In this document: positions 1 to 7,923 of the stretch, in pieces
How the letters are laid out: the number at the start of each line of letters is the position of its first letter
Position numbering within the stretch: position 1 is the stretch's first letter
Source: JAGQTE01 sp964648005
GTDB taxonomy: Bacteria; Actinomycetota; Acidimicrobiia; Acidimicrobiales; Acidimicrobilacustridaceae
Length of the DNA stretch: 21,250 bases
Assembly (NCBI GenBank): GCA_964648005.1
Contig: CAZYKR010000042.1
Location: 1 to 21,250, forward strand
Reading direction: 5' to 3'
The notes under the pieces: generated by a model
What the model was told of the DNA's origin: nothing
What the model saw: the letters and a program-made list of their open reading frames with translations, nothing else
Databases searched by the model: none
Position numbers and translations under genes: made by a program

Positions 1-25
1 CGTCCTTGGCGGTGAACTCGGGCAT
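1..25 (-). CDS. tsf: Elongation factor Ts, N-terminal codons only
   Basis: Only the first eight codons lie in the window; the gene runs off the left edge. They read MPEFTAKD, which matches the start of EF-Ts (typically a short leader followed by TAKDVK). EF-Ts recycles EF-Tu by nucleotide exchange in the cytoplasm. The ATG is three bases after the rpsB stop codon, and a GAGGAG Shine-Dalgarno sequence lies inside the last rpsB codons, so the two genes are probably co-transcribed and translated in succession. The rpsB-tsf pairing is near-universal in bacteria and supports the call despite the short length. Confidence 0.85.
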
Positions 26-28
26 GGG

Positions 29-1036
29 TCAGGACTCCTCGGTGGTCTCGGGTGCGGTCTCGGGTGCGGCCTCAGCGGCGTGCTCGGCCGCAATCTCGGC
101 CTGGGTCACCTCGGAGGCGTCGTCGAGGATGTTCTCGACGTTCTCGACGCTCAGCTCGGCGTGCGGCACGGCCTCGGCCTCGACGGCGCGCCCGCCCTCG
201 GTGGTGGACTGGATGTTGGCGGCGACGCGCGCCTCGCGGGCGGCCGCGGCAGCGGCGGCCTGCCGGCGTGCGTCGGCCTGGGCCTGCGCCACCGCCGCCT
301 GCTGCTCGGGCGTGCGGGCCGGCGGAGCGGCGGTGCCGCGCTTGGACCCGATGAGCCGGCCTTCCTCGACGGCGTCGGCGATGATCCGACACATCAGGTT
401 GCCCGAGCGGATGGCGTCGTCGTTGCCGGGGATCACGAAGTCGATGACGTCGGGATCGCAGTTGGTGTCGACGACGGCGAGCACCGGGATGCCCAGCTTG
501 TTGGCCTCCGTGACGGCGATCTCTTCCTTCTTCGTGTCGAGCACGAACACGGCGTCGGGCAGCTTGCCCATGTCGGCGATGCCGGCGAGGTAGCGCTCGA
601 GCTTGGCCAGCTCACGCCCCTTGAGCAGCGCTTCCTTCTTGGGCATGGCCTCGAACTCGCCCGAGTCGCGCTGGCGCCGGTACTCCTGCATCTTGGCGAC
701 GCGCTTGGACATCGTCTCGAAGTTGGTGAGCATGCCGCCGAGCCAACGCTGGTTGATGTAGGGCATGCCGCACTTCATGGCGTACGACTCGATGGCACCC
801 TGGGCCTGCTTCTTGGTGCCGATGAACAGCACGGTCCCGCCACGAGCGACGAGGTCGCGCACATAGGTGTACGAGGTCTCGATGCTCGAGAGCGTCTGCT
901 CGAGGTCGATGATGTAGATGCCGTTGCGCTCCGCATGGATGAAGCGCTTCATCTTGGGGTTCCAGCGCCGGGTCTGGTGTCCGAAGTGGACACCGGCCTC
1001 GAGCAGCTGTCGCATGGTGACGACCGTGTCGGACAT
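29..1036 (-). CDS. rpsB: 30S ribosomal protein S2
   Basis: S2 of the small ribosomal subunit, needed for assembly and mRNA binding. The 335-residue product begins MSDTVVTMRQLLEAG and continues through the hallmark VHFGHQTRRWNPKMK segment. The S2 core ends near residue 235. A roughly 100-residue tail follows, rich in Ala, Glu and Gln; such tails occur in actinobacterial S2 but this one is long. The ATG at 1036 has an AAGGAG Shine-Dalgarno seven bases upstream; an in-frame ATG 15 codons further up (1081) has no such support and precedes the family's usual N-terminus. It lies downstream of the degenerate M23 gene, the arrangement known from mycobacteria and Streptomyces, and leads directly into tsf. 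Confidence 0.97.
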   Translation of the reverse strand: MSDTVVTMRQLLEAGVHFGHQTRRWNPKMKRFIHAERNGIYIIDLEQTLSSIETSYTYVRDLVARGGTVLFIGTKKQAQGAIESYAMKCGMPYINQRWLGGMLTNFETMSKRVAKMQEYRRQRDSGEFEAMPKKEALLKGRELAKLERYLAGIADMGKLPDAVFVLDTKKEEIAVTEANKLGIPVLAVVDTNCDPDVIDFVIPGNDDAIRSGNLMCRIIADAVEEGRLIGSKRGTAAPPARTPEQQAAVAQAQADARRQAAAAAAAREARVAANIQSTTEGGRAVEAEAVPHAELSVENVENILDDASEVTQAEIAAEHAAEAAPETAPETTEES

Positions 1037-1123
1037 CTGGGTGCTCCTTCCCATCGGTTCTGCTCGCCCGGGCTGCGACACCGACGCGAGGTCGGCGACC
1101 GTGGGTGCACCCGGGTGGTGATG

Positions 1124-1151
1124 TGTGTAGGTGGGTCGGACCGACGCGCAA
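1124..1151 (-). promoter_or_regulatory. Possible rpsB-tsf promoter
   Basis: In the 138-nt gap upstream of rpsB, the minus strand carries TTGCGC (1146-1151) and TACACA (1124-1129) separated by 16 bases, a fair -35/-10 pair. It would give a leader of roughly 80 nt. The leader region also holds small inverted repeats such as GGGTGCACCC near 1104-1113. Reading this as the rpsB promoter is inference from pattern and position only; the -10 is not a perfect TAnnnT. Confidence 0.25.
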
Positions 1152-1174
1152 GGCGCACGGGCCGACGGGCGAGT

Positions 1175-1825
1175 CTACGGGTCCGCACCGCGCCGGGCCA
1201 ACGCAGCGCTGGCGGCGAGGCGCACGACCGCGGCAGCGACGGCGGCGCCGGGGTCGGCGCTGCTGGCGCCATCGTCGCCACCCGGCACGAGTCGAGCACC
1301 TCGGGGCGCGAACACCGTCATCGGATCGAGGTAGGCACCCGAGGCGTCGCGCACCCCCACATGCGTCACGGCACCCGCGGCACCGAGACGCTGGCCACGC
1401 GTGACGAGGTCGCCTCGGCGCACCACCACCTCGGCCAGGAAGGTGACGCTGAACCGGCGGCCCGTGGTGGCGTCGAGCACCGTCACGGCCCGAGTCCCGG
1501 CGACCCGACCGGCGAAGCTGACGCGCCCCGAGACCGGGGCGACCACGGGCGCTCCCGGCCGTGTGGCGAGCTCGACGCCGCGGTTGCCGGGACCGTAGGG
1601 GTGCGGTGGCGGCCGGAACGGATCGACGATCGTCCCCGCCACCGGGACCAACGGCTCCGTCGATGCCCCAGCGCGCGACGAGAGCGCCGTCGCCAGGCAG
1701 AGGCCGACGACGGCGACGGCGACGCCGCTGGCCGTGACCGGGCGGGACCGGGCGGCAGGGCGGCACCGGGGGCAGGGGCGGATCAGCCGACGGCGAACGC
1801 CGTGGCCTGGCGGCGGGTGGTCCAT
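1175..1825 (-). CDS. Membrane-anchored M23/LytM-like protein with degenerate active site
   Basis: A 216-residue protein: a basic cytoplasmic N-terminus with a CPRC pair (residues 18-21), one hydrophobic anchor or signal segment (about 31-50), then a LytM-type beta-sandwich domain (about 60-172). The fold signature is clear (NRGVELATRPGAPVVAPVSG, later GDLVTRGQRLG and GVRDASGAYLDP), and the gene sits where mycobacteria and Streptomyces keep an M23 peptidase next to rpsB. The zinc ligands are mostly lost: the HxxxD motif reads N81-x-x-x-E85, and the HxH motif keeps only its second histidine (H155). It is therefore probably not a hydrolase and may bind or regulate cell-wall partners, as degenerate LytM proteins do elsewhere. 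The ATG at 1825 follows a GAGGTG; an upstream in-frame ATG at 1885 is possible. Confidence 0.8.
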   Translation of the reverse strand: MDHPPPGHGVRRRLIRPCPRCRPAARSRPVTASGVAVAVVGLCLATALSSRAGASTEPLVPVAGTIVDPFRPPPHPYGPGNRGVELATRPGAPVVAPVSGRVSFAGRVAGTRAVTVLDATTGRRFSVTFLAEVVVRRGDLVTRGQRLGAAGAVTHVGVRDASGAYLDPMTVFAPRGARLVPGGDDGASSADPGAAVAAAVVRLAASAALARRGADP

Positions 1826-1910
1826 GACGCACCTCGGAGCTCGTGGAGGGACCGGGGGCAGCATCGATGCTGCGATGGTCCGCACGCGCCGTGCAGCGCG
1901 CCGGACGAGC

Positions 1911-2699
1911 TCAGCGCGGGGCGGGCTCGCGCTCGGTGGCGAGGATGCGCGACCGCAGCTGGAGGATCGACTTGGTGTGGATCTGGCACACCCGGCTCTC
2001 CGTGACGCCGAGGACCTGGCCGATCTCGGCGAGGGTCAGCCCCTCGTAGTAGTAGAGCGTCAGCACGACCTTCTCCCGCTCCGGCATGCGGTTGATCGCC
2101 TCGGCGAGGATGTGGCGCATCTCCTCCACCTCGTAGGCCGCCACAGGACCCTCGCCCGGGTCGGCGATCGTGTCGCCGAGCGTGATCGACTCGCCCCGAT
2201 CGCCACCGACCGAGAGCATCTCGTCGAGGGCGACCAGACCGACGAAGCTGATCTGGGTGAGCGTGGTCTGGAGCTGGTCGTCGCTGATGCCCAGCTCCGA
2301 CGCCAGCTCGGCATCGGTCGGGCTGCGGTGCAGCTGGGACTCGAGGGTGGCGAACGCCTTCTCGAGGGCGCGGGCCTTGGCCCGCACCGAACGCGGCACC
2401 CAGTCGATGGAGCGCAGCTCGTCGAGGATGGCGCCCTTGATGCGAGCGATGGCGTAGGTCTCGAACTTGTAGCCGCGCGCCAGGTCGAACTTCTCGATGG
2501 CGTCGATGAGCCCGAAGATGCCATAGCTGACCAGGTCCGACTGCTCGACGTTCTGGGGCAGGCCCACGGCCACGCGACCGGCGACGTACTTGACGAGCGG
2601 TGAGTAGGTCAGGATCAGCCGGTCGCGCAGCGCGGGGTCGCCCGTGGCCTTGTAGTCGGCCCACAATTCGTCGATCTCGACCTGCGTCTCGTCGAGCAC
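1911..2699 (-). CDS. whiG: FliA/WhiG-family RNA polymerase sigma factor
   Basis: A 262-residue sigma-70-family factor of the FliA/WhiG group. Region 2 spans about residues 20-100 (DLVSYGIFGLIDAIEKFD, then FETYAIARIKGAILDELR), region 3 about 104-180, and region 4 with its helix-turn-helix about 196-250 (YYYEGLTLAEIGQVLGVTE). Streptomyces whiG lies close to rpsB-tsf, and this gene has the same setting, so the symbol rests on both sequence and synteny. The start is a GTG at 2699, nine bases after the xerC stop (TAG), with AGGGGA as the ribosome binding site. No flagellar or anti-sigma gene is visible nearby, so whether it drives motility or development cannot be read from this window. Confidence 0.9.
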   Translation of the reverse strand: MLDETQVEIDELWADYKATGDPALRDRLILTYSPLVKYVAGRVAVGLPQNVEQSDLVSYGIFGLIDAIEKFDLARGYKFETYAIARIKGAILDELRSIDWVPRSVRAKARALEKAFATLESQLHRSPTDAELASELGISDDQLQTTLTQISFVGLVALDEMLSVGGDRGESITLGDTIADPGEGPVAAYEVEEMRHILAEAINRMPEREKVVLTLYYYEGLTLAEIGQVLGVTESRVCQIHTKSILQLRSRILATEREPAPR

Positions 2700-2708
2700 C
2701 AGCGTCCC

Positions 2709-3608
2709 CTACGCTCGCGGATGGGTCTGCGTGTGGATCGCACGCAGACGTTCCCGGCTGACGTGAGTGTACAACTGCGTCGTCGCAAGGTCGCTGTGGC
2801 CGAGCAGCTCCTGCACCGCGCGGAGGTCGGCGCCCCCGTCGAGCAGGTGCGTGGCGTAGGTGTGGCGCAGCGCGTGCGGGCTCGTCGGTGCAAGGGCCCG
2901 ACGGTCGAGGAGGCGCCGCACGTCGCGGGGCGTCAACGGGCGACCGCGACGGTTCACGAACAGCGCGTCCCCGGCGTCGACGGTGGCCAGCTCGTCGCGA
3001 CCGGCATGCAACCAGGCGTCGACGGCCTGGTTGGCCGGGTCGCTGATCGGGACGATCCGCTCCTTGGCGCCTTTGCCCAGCACCCGGACCGTGCCGGCGC
3101 GCAGATCGACGCTGTGCGTGGTCAAGCCGCACAGCTCCCCTACCCGGAGCCCGCTGCCATAGAGCAGCTCGAGCACGGCATCGTCGCGGCGACGCACGGC
3201 GGGCGGATCGTCGGCGATGGTGGCCGGCACCTCGTCGAGCAGCGACGCCAGTTCGTCGTCGCGCAGCACCCGGGGCAGCCGACCATCTCCGCTCGGCGCC
3301 TTCAAGCCGACCGTCGGGTCGGTCGCCACCGCCGCGCGCCGGTGCAACCACCCGAAGTAGCGGCGCAGCGCCGACGCCTTGCGGGCGATGCTGCGCCGGG
3401 CGTAGCTGCGCGTGGCCAGGTACGCCACGTACCGACGCAACAGGACCCGATCGACCCGGGCCGGTGTGACGACCCCACCGCGCTCGGCCCATTCGGCGAA
3501 GCCGCGCAGGTCGGCGAGATAGGCGGCGGTGGTGCGGTCCCCCACCGAGGTCAGCGACCGGGCGAACGCCTCGAGTTGCCACGGGTCGGGGTCGGTGCCG
3601 TCGGTCAC
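2709..3608 (-). CDS. xerC: Tyrosine recombinase XerC
   Basis: Site-specific recombinase that, with XerD, resolves chromosome dimers at dif. From the GTG at 3608 the product is 299 residues, the standard Xer length. The N-terminal SAM-like core-binding domain covers about residues 10-95. The catalytic domain holds the full set of active-site residues in Xer spacing: R155 (GSGLRVGEL), K179 (GKGAKER), H245 and R248 (HALRH), H271 (LGHSDLATT) and nucleophile Y280 (LYTHV). The reading frame stays open to 3734, but those extra residues are basic low-complexity sequence that would overlap the next promoter. It is upstream of the sigma factor and divergent from the plus-strand gene at 3721. Assignment to XerC rather than XerD rests on the rpsB/dprA neighbourhood. 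Confidence 0.93.
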   Translation of the reverse strand: MTDGTDPDPWQLEAFARSLTSVGDRTTAAYLADLRGFAEWAERGGVVTPARVDRVLLRRYVAYLATRSYARRSIARKASALRRYFGWLHRRAAVATDPTVGLKAPSGDGRLPRVLRDDELASLLDEVPATIADDPPAVRRRDDAVLELLYGSGLRVGELCGLTTHSVDLRAGTVRVLGKGAKERIVPISDPANQAVDAWLHAGRDELATVDAGDALFVNRRGRPLTPRDVRRLLDRRALAPTSPHALRHTYATHLLDGGADLRAVQELLGHSDLATTQLYTHVSRERLRAIHTQTHPRA

Positions 3609-3669
3609 GACCCGCCACGGTACCGATCGCCACCGCCTGCCCGGTGGTCCGTCGACCTGCTGCGCCGGG

Positions 3670-3685
3670 CGAGAACGCGTTCTCG
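3670..3685. promoter_or_regulatory. Perfect 16-bp palindrome, candidate TetR-type operator
   Basis: CGAGAACGCGTTCTCG is self-complementary over all 16 bases. It lies in the 112-bp gap between divergent xerC and the plus-strand gene at 3721, just upstream of a -10-like TAGGGT. The inner AACGCGTT matches the AACnnGTT core of the operator recognised by the mycobacterial TetR-family repressor KstR, differing only at the outermost T/A positions of that consensus. That a TetR-family regulator binds here is inference; no such regulator is encoded in the window. Confidence 0.6.
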
Positions 3686-3707
3686 GACGCCGGCAGGTGC
3701 GCCCGTC

Positions 3708-3713
3708 TAGGGT
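3708..3713 (+). promoter_or_regulatory. -10 element of a possibly leaderless promoter
   Basis: TAGGGT fits the actinobacterial TAnnnT -10 pattern and ends seven bases before the ATG at 3721, so transcription would start at or within a base or two of the start codon. The upstream palindrome would cover the -35 region. The alternative is that AGGGTG serves as a weak Shine-Dalgarno on a longer transcript. Confidence 0.4.
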
Positions 3714-3720
3714 GCGCGCC

Positions 3721-5139
3721 ATGCCGCTTCGCACCCCAGCTCAGTACTTCGACGCGCTCGCCGACGGGCGCACCCTCTACTACCAGGGCCGCCGGATCGA
3801 GGACCTGATGGCCGAGCCCGAGCTGCGGGTCGCCGTCGAGCACGCCGCCATCGATTACGAGGTGGCCGAGGACCCGCAGTACCGCGACCTGGCCGTGTAC
3901 GTCGACGAGGCGTCGGGCGAGGAGTCGAGCGCGTACTACAAGATCCCCCGCTCGTCGCAGGACCTGCTCGACCGCTGCAAGCTGATCGAGACGTGCACCG
4001 GCCTCGGCGGCACGATGGTGACGCTGATCAAGGAGATCGGCTCGGACGGCCTCTTCGCCCTGCTGCGCACGCTCGAGGGCGAGTCGCTCGAGCGGGCCAC
4101 GGCGTTCTACGAGACCTGCCGGTCGGGTGACCTGGCCGTCGCTGTCGCCCAGACCGACGTCAAGGGCAACCGCGCCGTCGGGCCGCACCAGCAGAGCGAC
4201 CCCGATCTGTACGTGCGGGTCGTCGACACCACCGACGACGGCATCATCGTGCGCGGCGCCAAGACCCACACGTCGATCGCCACCAACGCCGACTACGTGA
4301 TCGTCTTGCCGACACGGATGATGGGTCCCGACGATGCCGACTACGCCGTGAGCTTCGCCTGTCCGATGAACGCCCCCGGCCTCAGCCTGTACATCTCGTC
4401 GTACGGCTCCGGTGAGAAGGACCCCTTCGAGTTCCCGCTGTCGTCCAAGCACAAGATGCTCGAGACGCTCACGGTCTTCGACGACGTGCTCATCCCGTGG
4501 GAGCTCGTCTTCATGTGCCGCGAGTACGACAAGGCCGGACCGCTGGCGCTGACGTTCGTCGAGTACCACCGGTTCACGGCCGTGTCCTACAAGCTGCCGC
4601 TCGTCGACCTGATGGTCGGCGCCGCCGCCGTGATCGCGGAGCAGAACGGCGTGATCCGCGCCGGGCACATCCGCGACAAGCTCACGATGCTCATCATGTA
4701 CGCCGAGACCGTGCGGGCGCTGACCGAGATGGCCGCCATCCGGGCGCGCGTCGACGAGCGCACCGGCATCGCCTACCCCGACCCGATGACGACCAACATG
4801 GCGAAGTACACCTTCGCCACCCGGTACCACCAGGCGATCGAGCTGGTGCAGGACTGCGCCGGCGGGCTGCTGGTGACCGGGCCAGGAGGCGCCGACTGGG
4901 CCAGCGACGAGGTGCGGCCCGTGCTCGAGAAGTACTACCAGGCGGCGGTGCCGGCCGAGGAGCGGCTGCGGATGATGCACCTCATCTCGGACCTGACGGC
5001 GCGCGACTTCGGCGGCTACCACGCCGTGCTGGCCGTGCACGCCGAGGGGTCGGTCGAGGCGGAGAAGCTCCAGACCTTCCGTGCCTACGACCCGGGCAAG
5101 GCCGTCGCCTACGCCAAGCGCCTCGCCGGCATCGACTGA
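3721..5139 (+). CDS. 4-hydroxyphenylacetate 3-hydroxylase / 4-hydroxybutyryl-CoA dehydratase family protein
   Basis: A 472-residue flavoprotein-family enzyme resembling HpaB-type FADH2-dependent monooxygenases and the related 4-hydroxybutyryl-CoA dehydratases. Recognisable blocks are TPAQYFDAL and GRRIEDL near the N-terminus, the middle beta-barrel (GAKTHTSIATNADYVIVLP, about 179-197), and an acyl-CoA-dehydrogenase-like helical C-terminus (VEYHRFTAVSYKLPL about 280-294, later QDCAGGLLVTGPG). From memory, the dehydratase binds an iron-sulfur cluster through three cysteines and one histidine. Here H283 and C92 fit, but the other two cysteine positions appear to be L88 and Y290, so a hydroxylase or other flavin role seems more likely. 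It is the only plus-strand gene in this part of the cluster, stands alone, has no HpaC-type reductase beside it, and ends 14 nt from the convergent dprA stop. Substrate unknown. Confidence 0.8.
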   Translation: MPLRTPAQYFDALADGRTLYYQGRRIEDLMAEPELRVAVEHAAIDYEVAEDPQYRDLAVYVDEASGEESSAYYKIPRSSQDLLDRCKLIETCTGLGGTMVTLIKEIGSDGLFALLRTLEGESLERATAFYETCRSGDLAVAVAQTDVKGNRAVGPHQQSDPDLYVRVVDTTDDGIIVRGAKTHTSIATNADYVIVLPTRMMGPDDADYAVSFACPMNAPGLSLYISSYGSGEKDPFEFPLSSKHKMLETLTVFDDVLIPWELVFMCREYDKAGPLALTFVEYHRFTAVSYKLPLVDLMVGAAAVIAEQNGVIRAGHIRDKLTMLIMYAETVRALTEMAAIRARVDERTGIAYPDPMTTNMAKYTFATRYHQAIELVQDCAGGLLVTGPGGADWASDEVRPVLEKYYQAAVPAEERLRMMHLISDLTARDFGGYHAVLAVHAEGSVEAEKLQTFRAYDPGKAVAYAKRLAGID

Positions 5140-5153
5140 GCTGCGGGTCGCCG

Positions 5154-6290
5154 TCATTCCGGCTTCGCTCGACGCTCGTACCAGCCGCCGCTGCGGCTGA
5201 CCCACCCGTCCCGCTCGAGGTCGTCGAGCGCAACAGCCACCGTGGCCACGGTCCGTCCCGTGCGCCGCACCAGGTCGTCGGCGGCCGCCGGTTCCCATCC
5301 GATGGCGGCCAACACGGCAGCCGCGTCGGGCGACGGCGTCGGGCGACGCTCGATGGCCGATCGTGTCGCCGCTGGCGACATCCCCAGCAGGAGCAGGACG
5401 TCGGTGGCATCGGTGATCACGTGGGCGCGCTCGCGCAGGAGCCCGTTGGTGCCGGCCGACGCCCGGCTGCGCACGGGACCCGGCACTGCCATCACCACAC
5501 GCTGGCGCGCCTCGGCTTCGTCGACGGTGTGCATCGAGCCGCCCGACCGGTCGGACTCGACGACGACCACGATGTCCGCGAGCGCGGCGAGTAGCCGGTT
5601 ACGGCTCGGGAAGTGCCACGCTCGCGGCGGCGTGCCGAGCAGGTGCTCGCTCAGCAGTACCCCCGCCTCGGCGACCTGCTGCCACAGCCCCGCGTGTTGA
5701 GGTGGGTAGACCACGTCGAGTCCCGTGCCCACGACACCGATCGGTGGTGCCGCGCCGGCCTCGAGCGCACCCCGGTGGGCGGCGGCGTCGATGCCGGCGG
5801 CCAGGCCCGACACCACCGCGATGCCGGCTGCCGCCAGGTCGTGCCCCAGTTCGGTCGCCACCTCCCGGCCATAGCGAGTACACCGACGCGTGCCGACGAT
5901 GGCGACGCGCGGGCCGACGACGACATCGGGGTCGCCGCGCAGGCACAGCAGCGAAGGTGGCTCGATGTCCGACGCCAGGATGCCCGGCATGGCCGACGTG
6001 CCGAGGACGGCCAGGCCGACGCCCGCCGCTCGATGGCGCGCCACCTCGGCGGGCAGGTCGCACCCGCGTGCCGCCGCGGCCCAGCGCCCGTCCAGTACGT
6101 CGGCACGTCGGCCCATGGCGACCGCCACACCCGGCAATGCCGAGGCGCGGCCGGCGCAGACGGCCGACCACACCTCGGACGGCTCACCGGCGCGGTGCAG
6201 CGCGAGCCGCCGCGCCGGACCGGCCTCGGGAAGGCTTGCGAGACCGACGGCCACCTCGAGACCGGCCGCCAGGCGATCGGCCGCGCTCAT
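5154..6290 (-). CDS. dprA: DNA-processing protein DprA
   Basis: DprA binds incoming single-stranded DNA and loads RecA during transformation. The 378-residue protein has an N-terminal helical region (about 1-105), a Rossmann-like core with VAIVGTRRCTRYG (129-141), SGLAAGIDAAAHRGAL (161-176), GTGLDVVYPP (188-197), FPSRNRLLAAL (227-237) and SGGSMHTVDEA (249-259), and a C-terminal winged-helix domain (about 315-372) that ends GWVSRSGGWYERR. Its ATG overlaps the comM stop as ATGA, indicating translational coupling. The comM-dprA pair is conserved in actinobacteria, also in species not known to be competent. The gene converges with the hydroxylase-family gene, with only 14 nt between the stops. 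Confidence 0.95.
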   Translation of the reverse strand: MSAADRLAAGLEVAVGLASLPEAGPARRLALHRAGEPSEVWSAVCAGRASALPGVAVAMGRRADVLDGRWAAAARGCDLPAEVARHRAAGVGLAVLGTSAMPGILASDIEPPSLLCLRGDPDVVVGPRVAIVGTRRCTRYGREVATELGHDLAAAGIAVVSGLAAGIDAAAHRGALEAGAAPPIGVVGTGLDVVYPPQHAGLWQQVAEAGVLLSEHLLGTPPRAWHFPSRNRLLAALADIVVVVESDRSGGSMHTVDEAEARQRVVMAVPGPVRSRASAGTNGLLRERAHVITDATDVLLLLGMSPAATRSAIERRPTPSPDAAAVLAAIGWEPAAADDLVRRTGRTVATVAVALDDLERDGWVSRSGGWYERRAKPE

Positions 6291-7807
6291 CCCGCGAGCC
6301 GATCCACGGCGGCGATCGGGTCACAGCGCAGGACCATCGCCTCCTGGACATGACGTCGTTCGAGAGGGCCGTCATGGTCGGCCAGGTCGGCGATCGTCCT
6401 GGCCACGGCGCGCACCCGCTCGAGGCCGCGCGCCGTCAGCCGGCCAGCGCGCAACGCATCGGCCAGCACCGTGCGCGCCTCGGTGGACAGCGGCGCCGCG
6501 GCATCGAGCGCCGCCCCACGCAACAGGTGGTTCATCGGGATGCCCCGCGCCGCGGCCAACGCCCGGGCGCGACGCACGCGCGGCGCCACGACGGCACTCG
6601 GCTCGCCGGCGCCGGGCGGACCCATGAGCTCATCGACGTCCGGACGAGTGACCTGGATGCGCAGGTCGAACCGGTCGACGAGCGGCCCGGAGAGGCGACG
6701 CGCATAGCGCGCCAACGCACCCGGGCCGCACCGGCACGCCCCGGGCTCGCCCGCGCCGCCACAAGGGCACGGGTTCATCGCCGCCACGAGCAGGAATCGA
6801 GCGGGGATCGTCGCTCGGTGCCCGGCCCGAGCGATGCGCACGACGCCTTCCTCGAGCGGCTGGCGCAGCGACTCGAGCACCGCCACCGGGAACTCACCCA
6901 GTTCGTCCAGGAACAGGCACCCACCATGGGCGAGGCTGATCGTTCCAGGGCGGATCGCCCCGGAACCGCCGCCGATCATCGCCACCGCCGACATGCCGTG
7001 ATGCGGCGCCCGGAAGGGCGGCTGGCGCACGAGGCCCCCGACCGGCAGCCGCTCACCCGCCGCGCTGTGGATGCGGGTGGCGTCGAGCGCCACCTCCGGG
7101 TCGAGGGGTGGCAGCAGGCCGGGAAGGCGGCGCGCCAGCATCGTCTTGCCGGCGCCGGGCGGCCCGACCATCAACAGGTGATGGCCGCCTGCCGCCGCCA
7201 GCTCCAGCGCGCGCCGCGCCAGCGCCTGGCCCGCCACGTCGGCGAGGTCGGGCGGCGGCGGCGAGGCCGGCGCTCCCGGATCGGGCGGCGGATCGGGCCA
7301 CGGCGCCTCACCGACCAGCGCCGCCAGGAGCTCGGCCAGGTTGGGGGCGGTGCGGACCTGATGCCGACCCACCAGGCGTGCCTCGGCCACGGTGCTCGGG
7401 GGCACGACGACCACGTCGTCGCCCATGGCGTCGACCATCGACAGCACGCCCGGCACGGCACGGATCGTGCCGTCGAGACCGAGCTCGCCGAGGAAGCCGA
7501 TGCCGGCGACGGACTCCGCCGGCAAGGCACCGTCGGCGACGAGCAGCCCGACGGCCACGGCCAGGTCCAGCGAGGCTCCCGCCTTGCGCAGCCCGGTCGG
7601 TGCCAGGTTCACCGTCACCCGCTGGCGCGGCATGGCCTGCCGGCTCGACAGCAGCGCGGCGCGCACCCGGTCCTTCGCCTCGCGACAGGTCGCATCGGGG
7701 AGGCCGACGATGCCGAACCCCGGCAGGCCGCTGCCGACGTGGACCTCGACCGTGACGGCGAAGCCGTCGACGCCGAGGAGCGACGCGGAGGAGATCGTTG
7801 CGAGCAT
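6287..7807 (-). CDS. comM: YifB/ComM family Mg-chelatase-like AAA+ ATPase
   Basis: A 506-residue protein: an N-terminal Lon-protease-like domain (about 20-120, with the VNLAPTGLRKAG block), a proline-rich linker near 170-185, an AAA+ core with Walker A GPPGAGKT (215-222) and Walker B LFLDEL (298-303), a cysteine cluster CPCG...CRCG (about 347-361), and a C-terminal Mg-chelatase domain. ComM is described as a hexameric helicase that aids branch migration when imported DNA is integrated. The ATG at 7807 gives the usual MLATISSASLLGVDG start and has GGGAG five bases upstream; the longer open frame to 7894 adds only arginine-rich sequence. It is followed directly by dprA with a 4-nt overlap. Confidence 0.94.
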   Translation of the reverse strand: MLATISSASLLGVDGFAVTVEVHVGSGLPGFGIVGLPDATCREAKDRVRAALLSSRQAMPRQRVTVNLAPTGLRKAGASLDLAVAVGLLVADGALPAESVAGIGFLGELGLDGTIRAVPGVLSMVDAMGDDVVVVPPSTVAEARLVGRHQVRTAPNLAELLAALVGEAPWPDPPPDPGAPASPPPPDLADVAGQALARRALELAAAGGHHLLMVGPPGAGKTMLARRLPGLLPPLDPEVALDATRIHSAAGERLPVGGLVRQPPFRAPHHGMSAVAMIGGGSGAIRPGTISLAHGGCLFLDELGEFPVAVLESLRQPLEEGVVRIARAGHRATIPARFLLVAAMNPCPCGGAGEPGACRCGPGALARYARRLSGPLVDRFDLRIQVTRPDVDELMGPPGAGEPSAVVAPRVRRARALAAARGIPMNHLLRGAALDAAAPLSTEARTVLADALRAGRLTARGLERVRAVARTIADLADHDGPLERRHVQEAMVLRCDPIAAVDRLAG

Positions 7808-7923
7808 GAGCACTCCCGTGAGTCGGGGAACGACACAGGCTCGACACCGAGCGATCTGGCGACGTGGGCGCCCTCCGGCGCAGCGCCGCCGCAACGTCGA
7901 AGGACGCTAGGCCGGCGGGTGCG

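Noticed and set aside
3609..3734. N-terminal extension of xerC to the first ATG of the open frame
   Set aside because: The added 42 residues are Arg/Pro-rich, unlike Xer proteins, and would run across the palindrome and the divergent promoter.
1783..5298. A 1171-codon open frame on the minus strand spanning sigma factor, xerC and the hydroxylase gene
   Set aside because: It is out of frame with well-supported genes, its translation is low-complexity Arg/Ala/Gly/His sequence, and such frames are expected in GC-rich DNA.
7866..7881. Hairpin GCGCC-ctcc-GGCGC downstream of the haem operon
   Set aside because: Only five base pairs, no T-run, and such stems are common by chance at this base composition.
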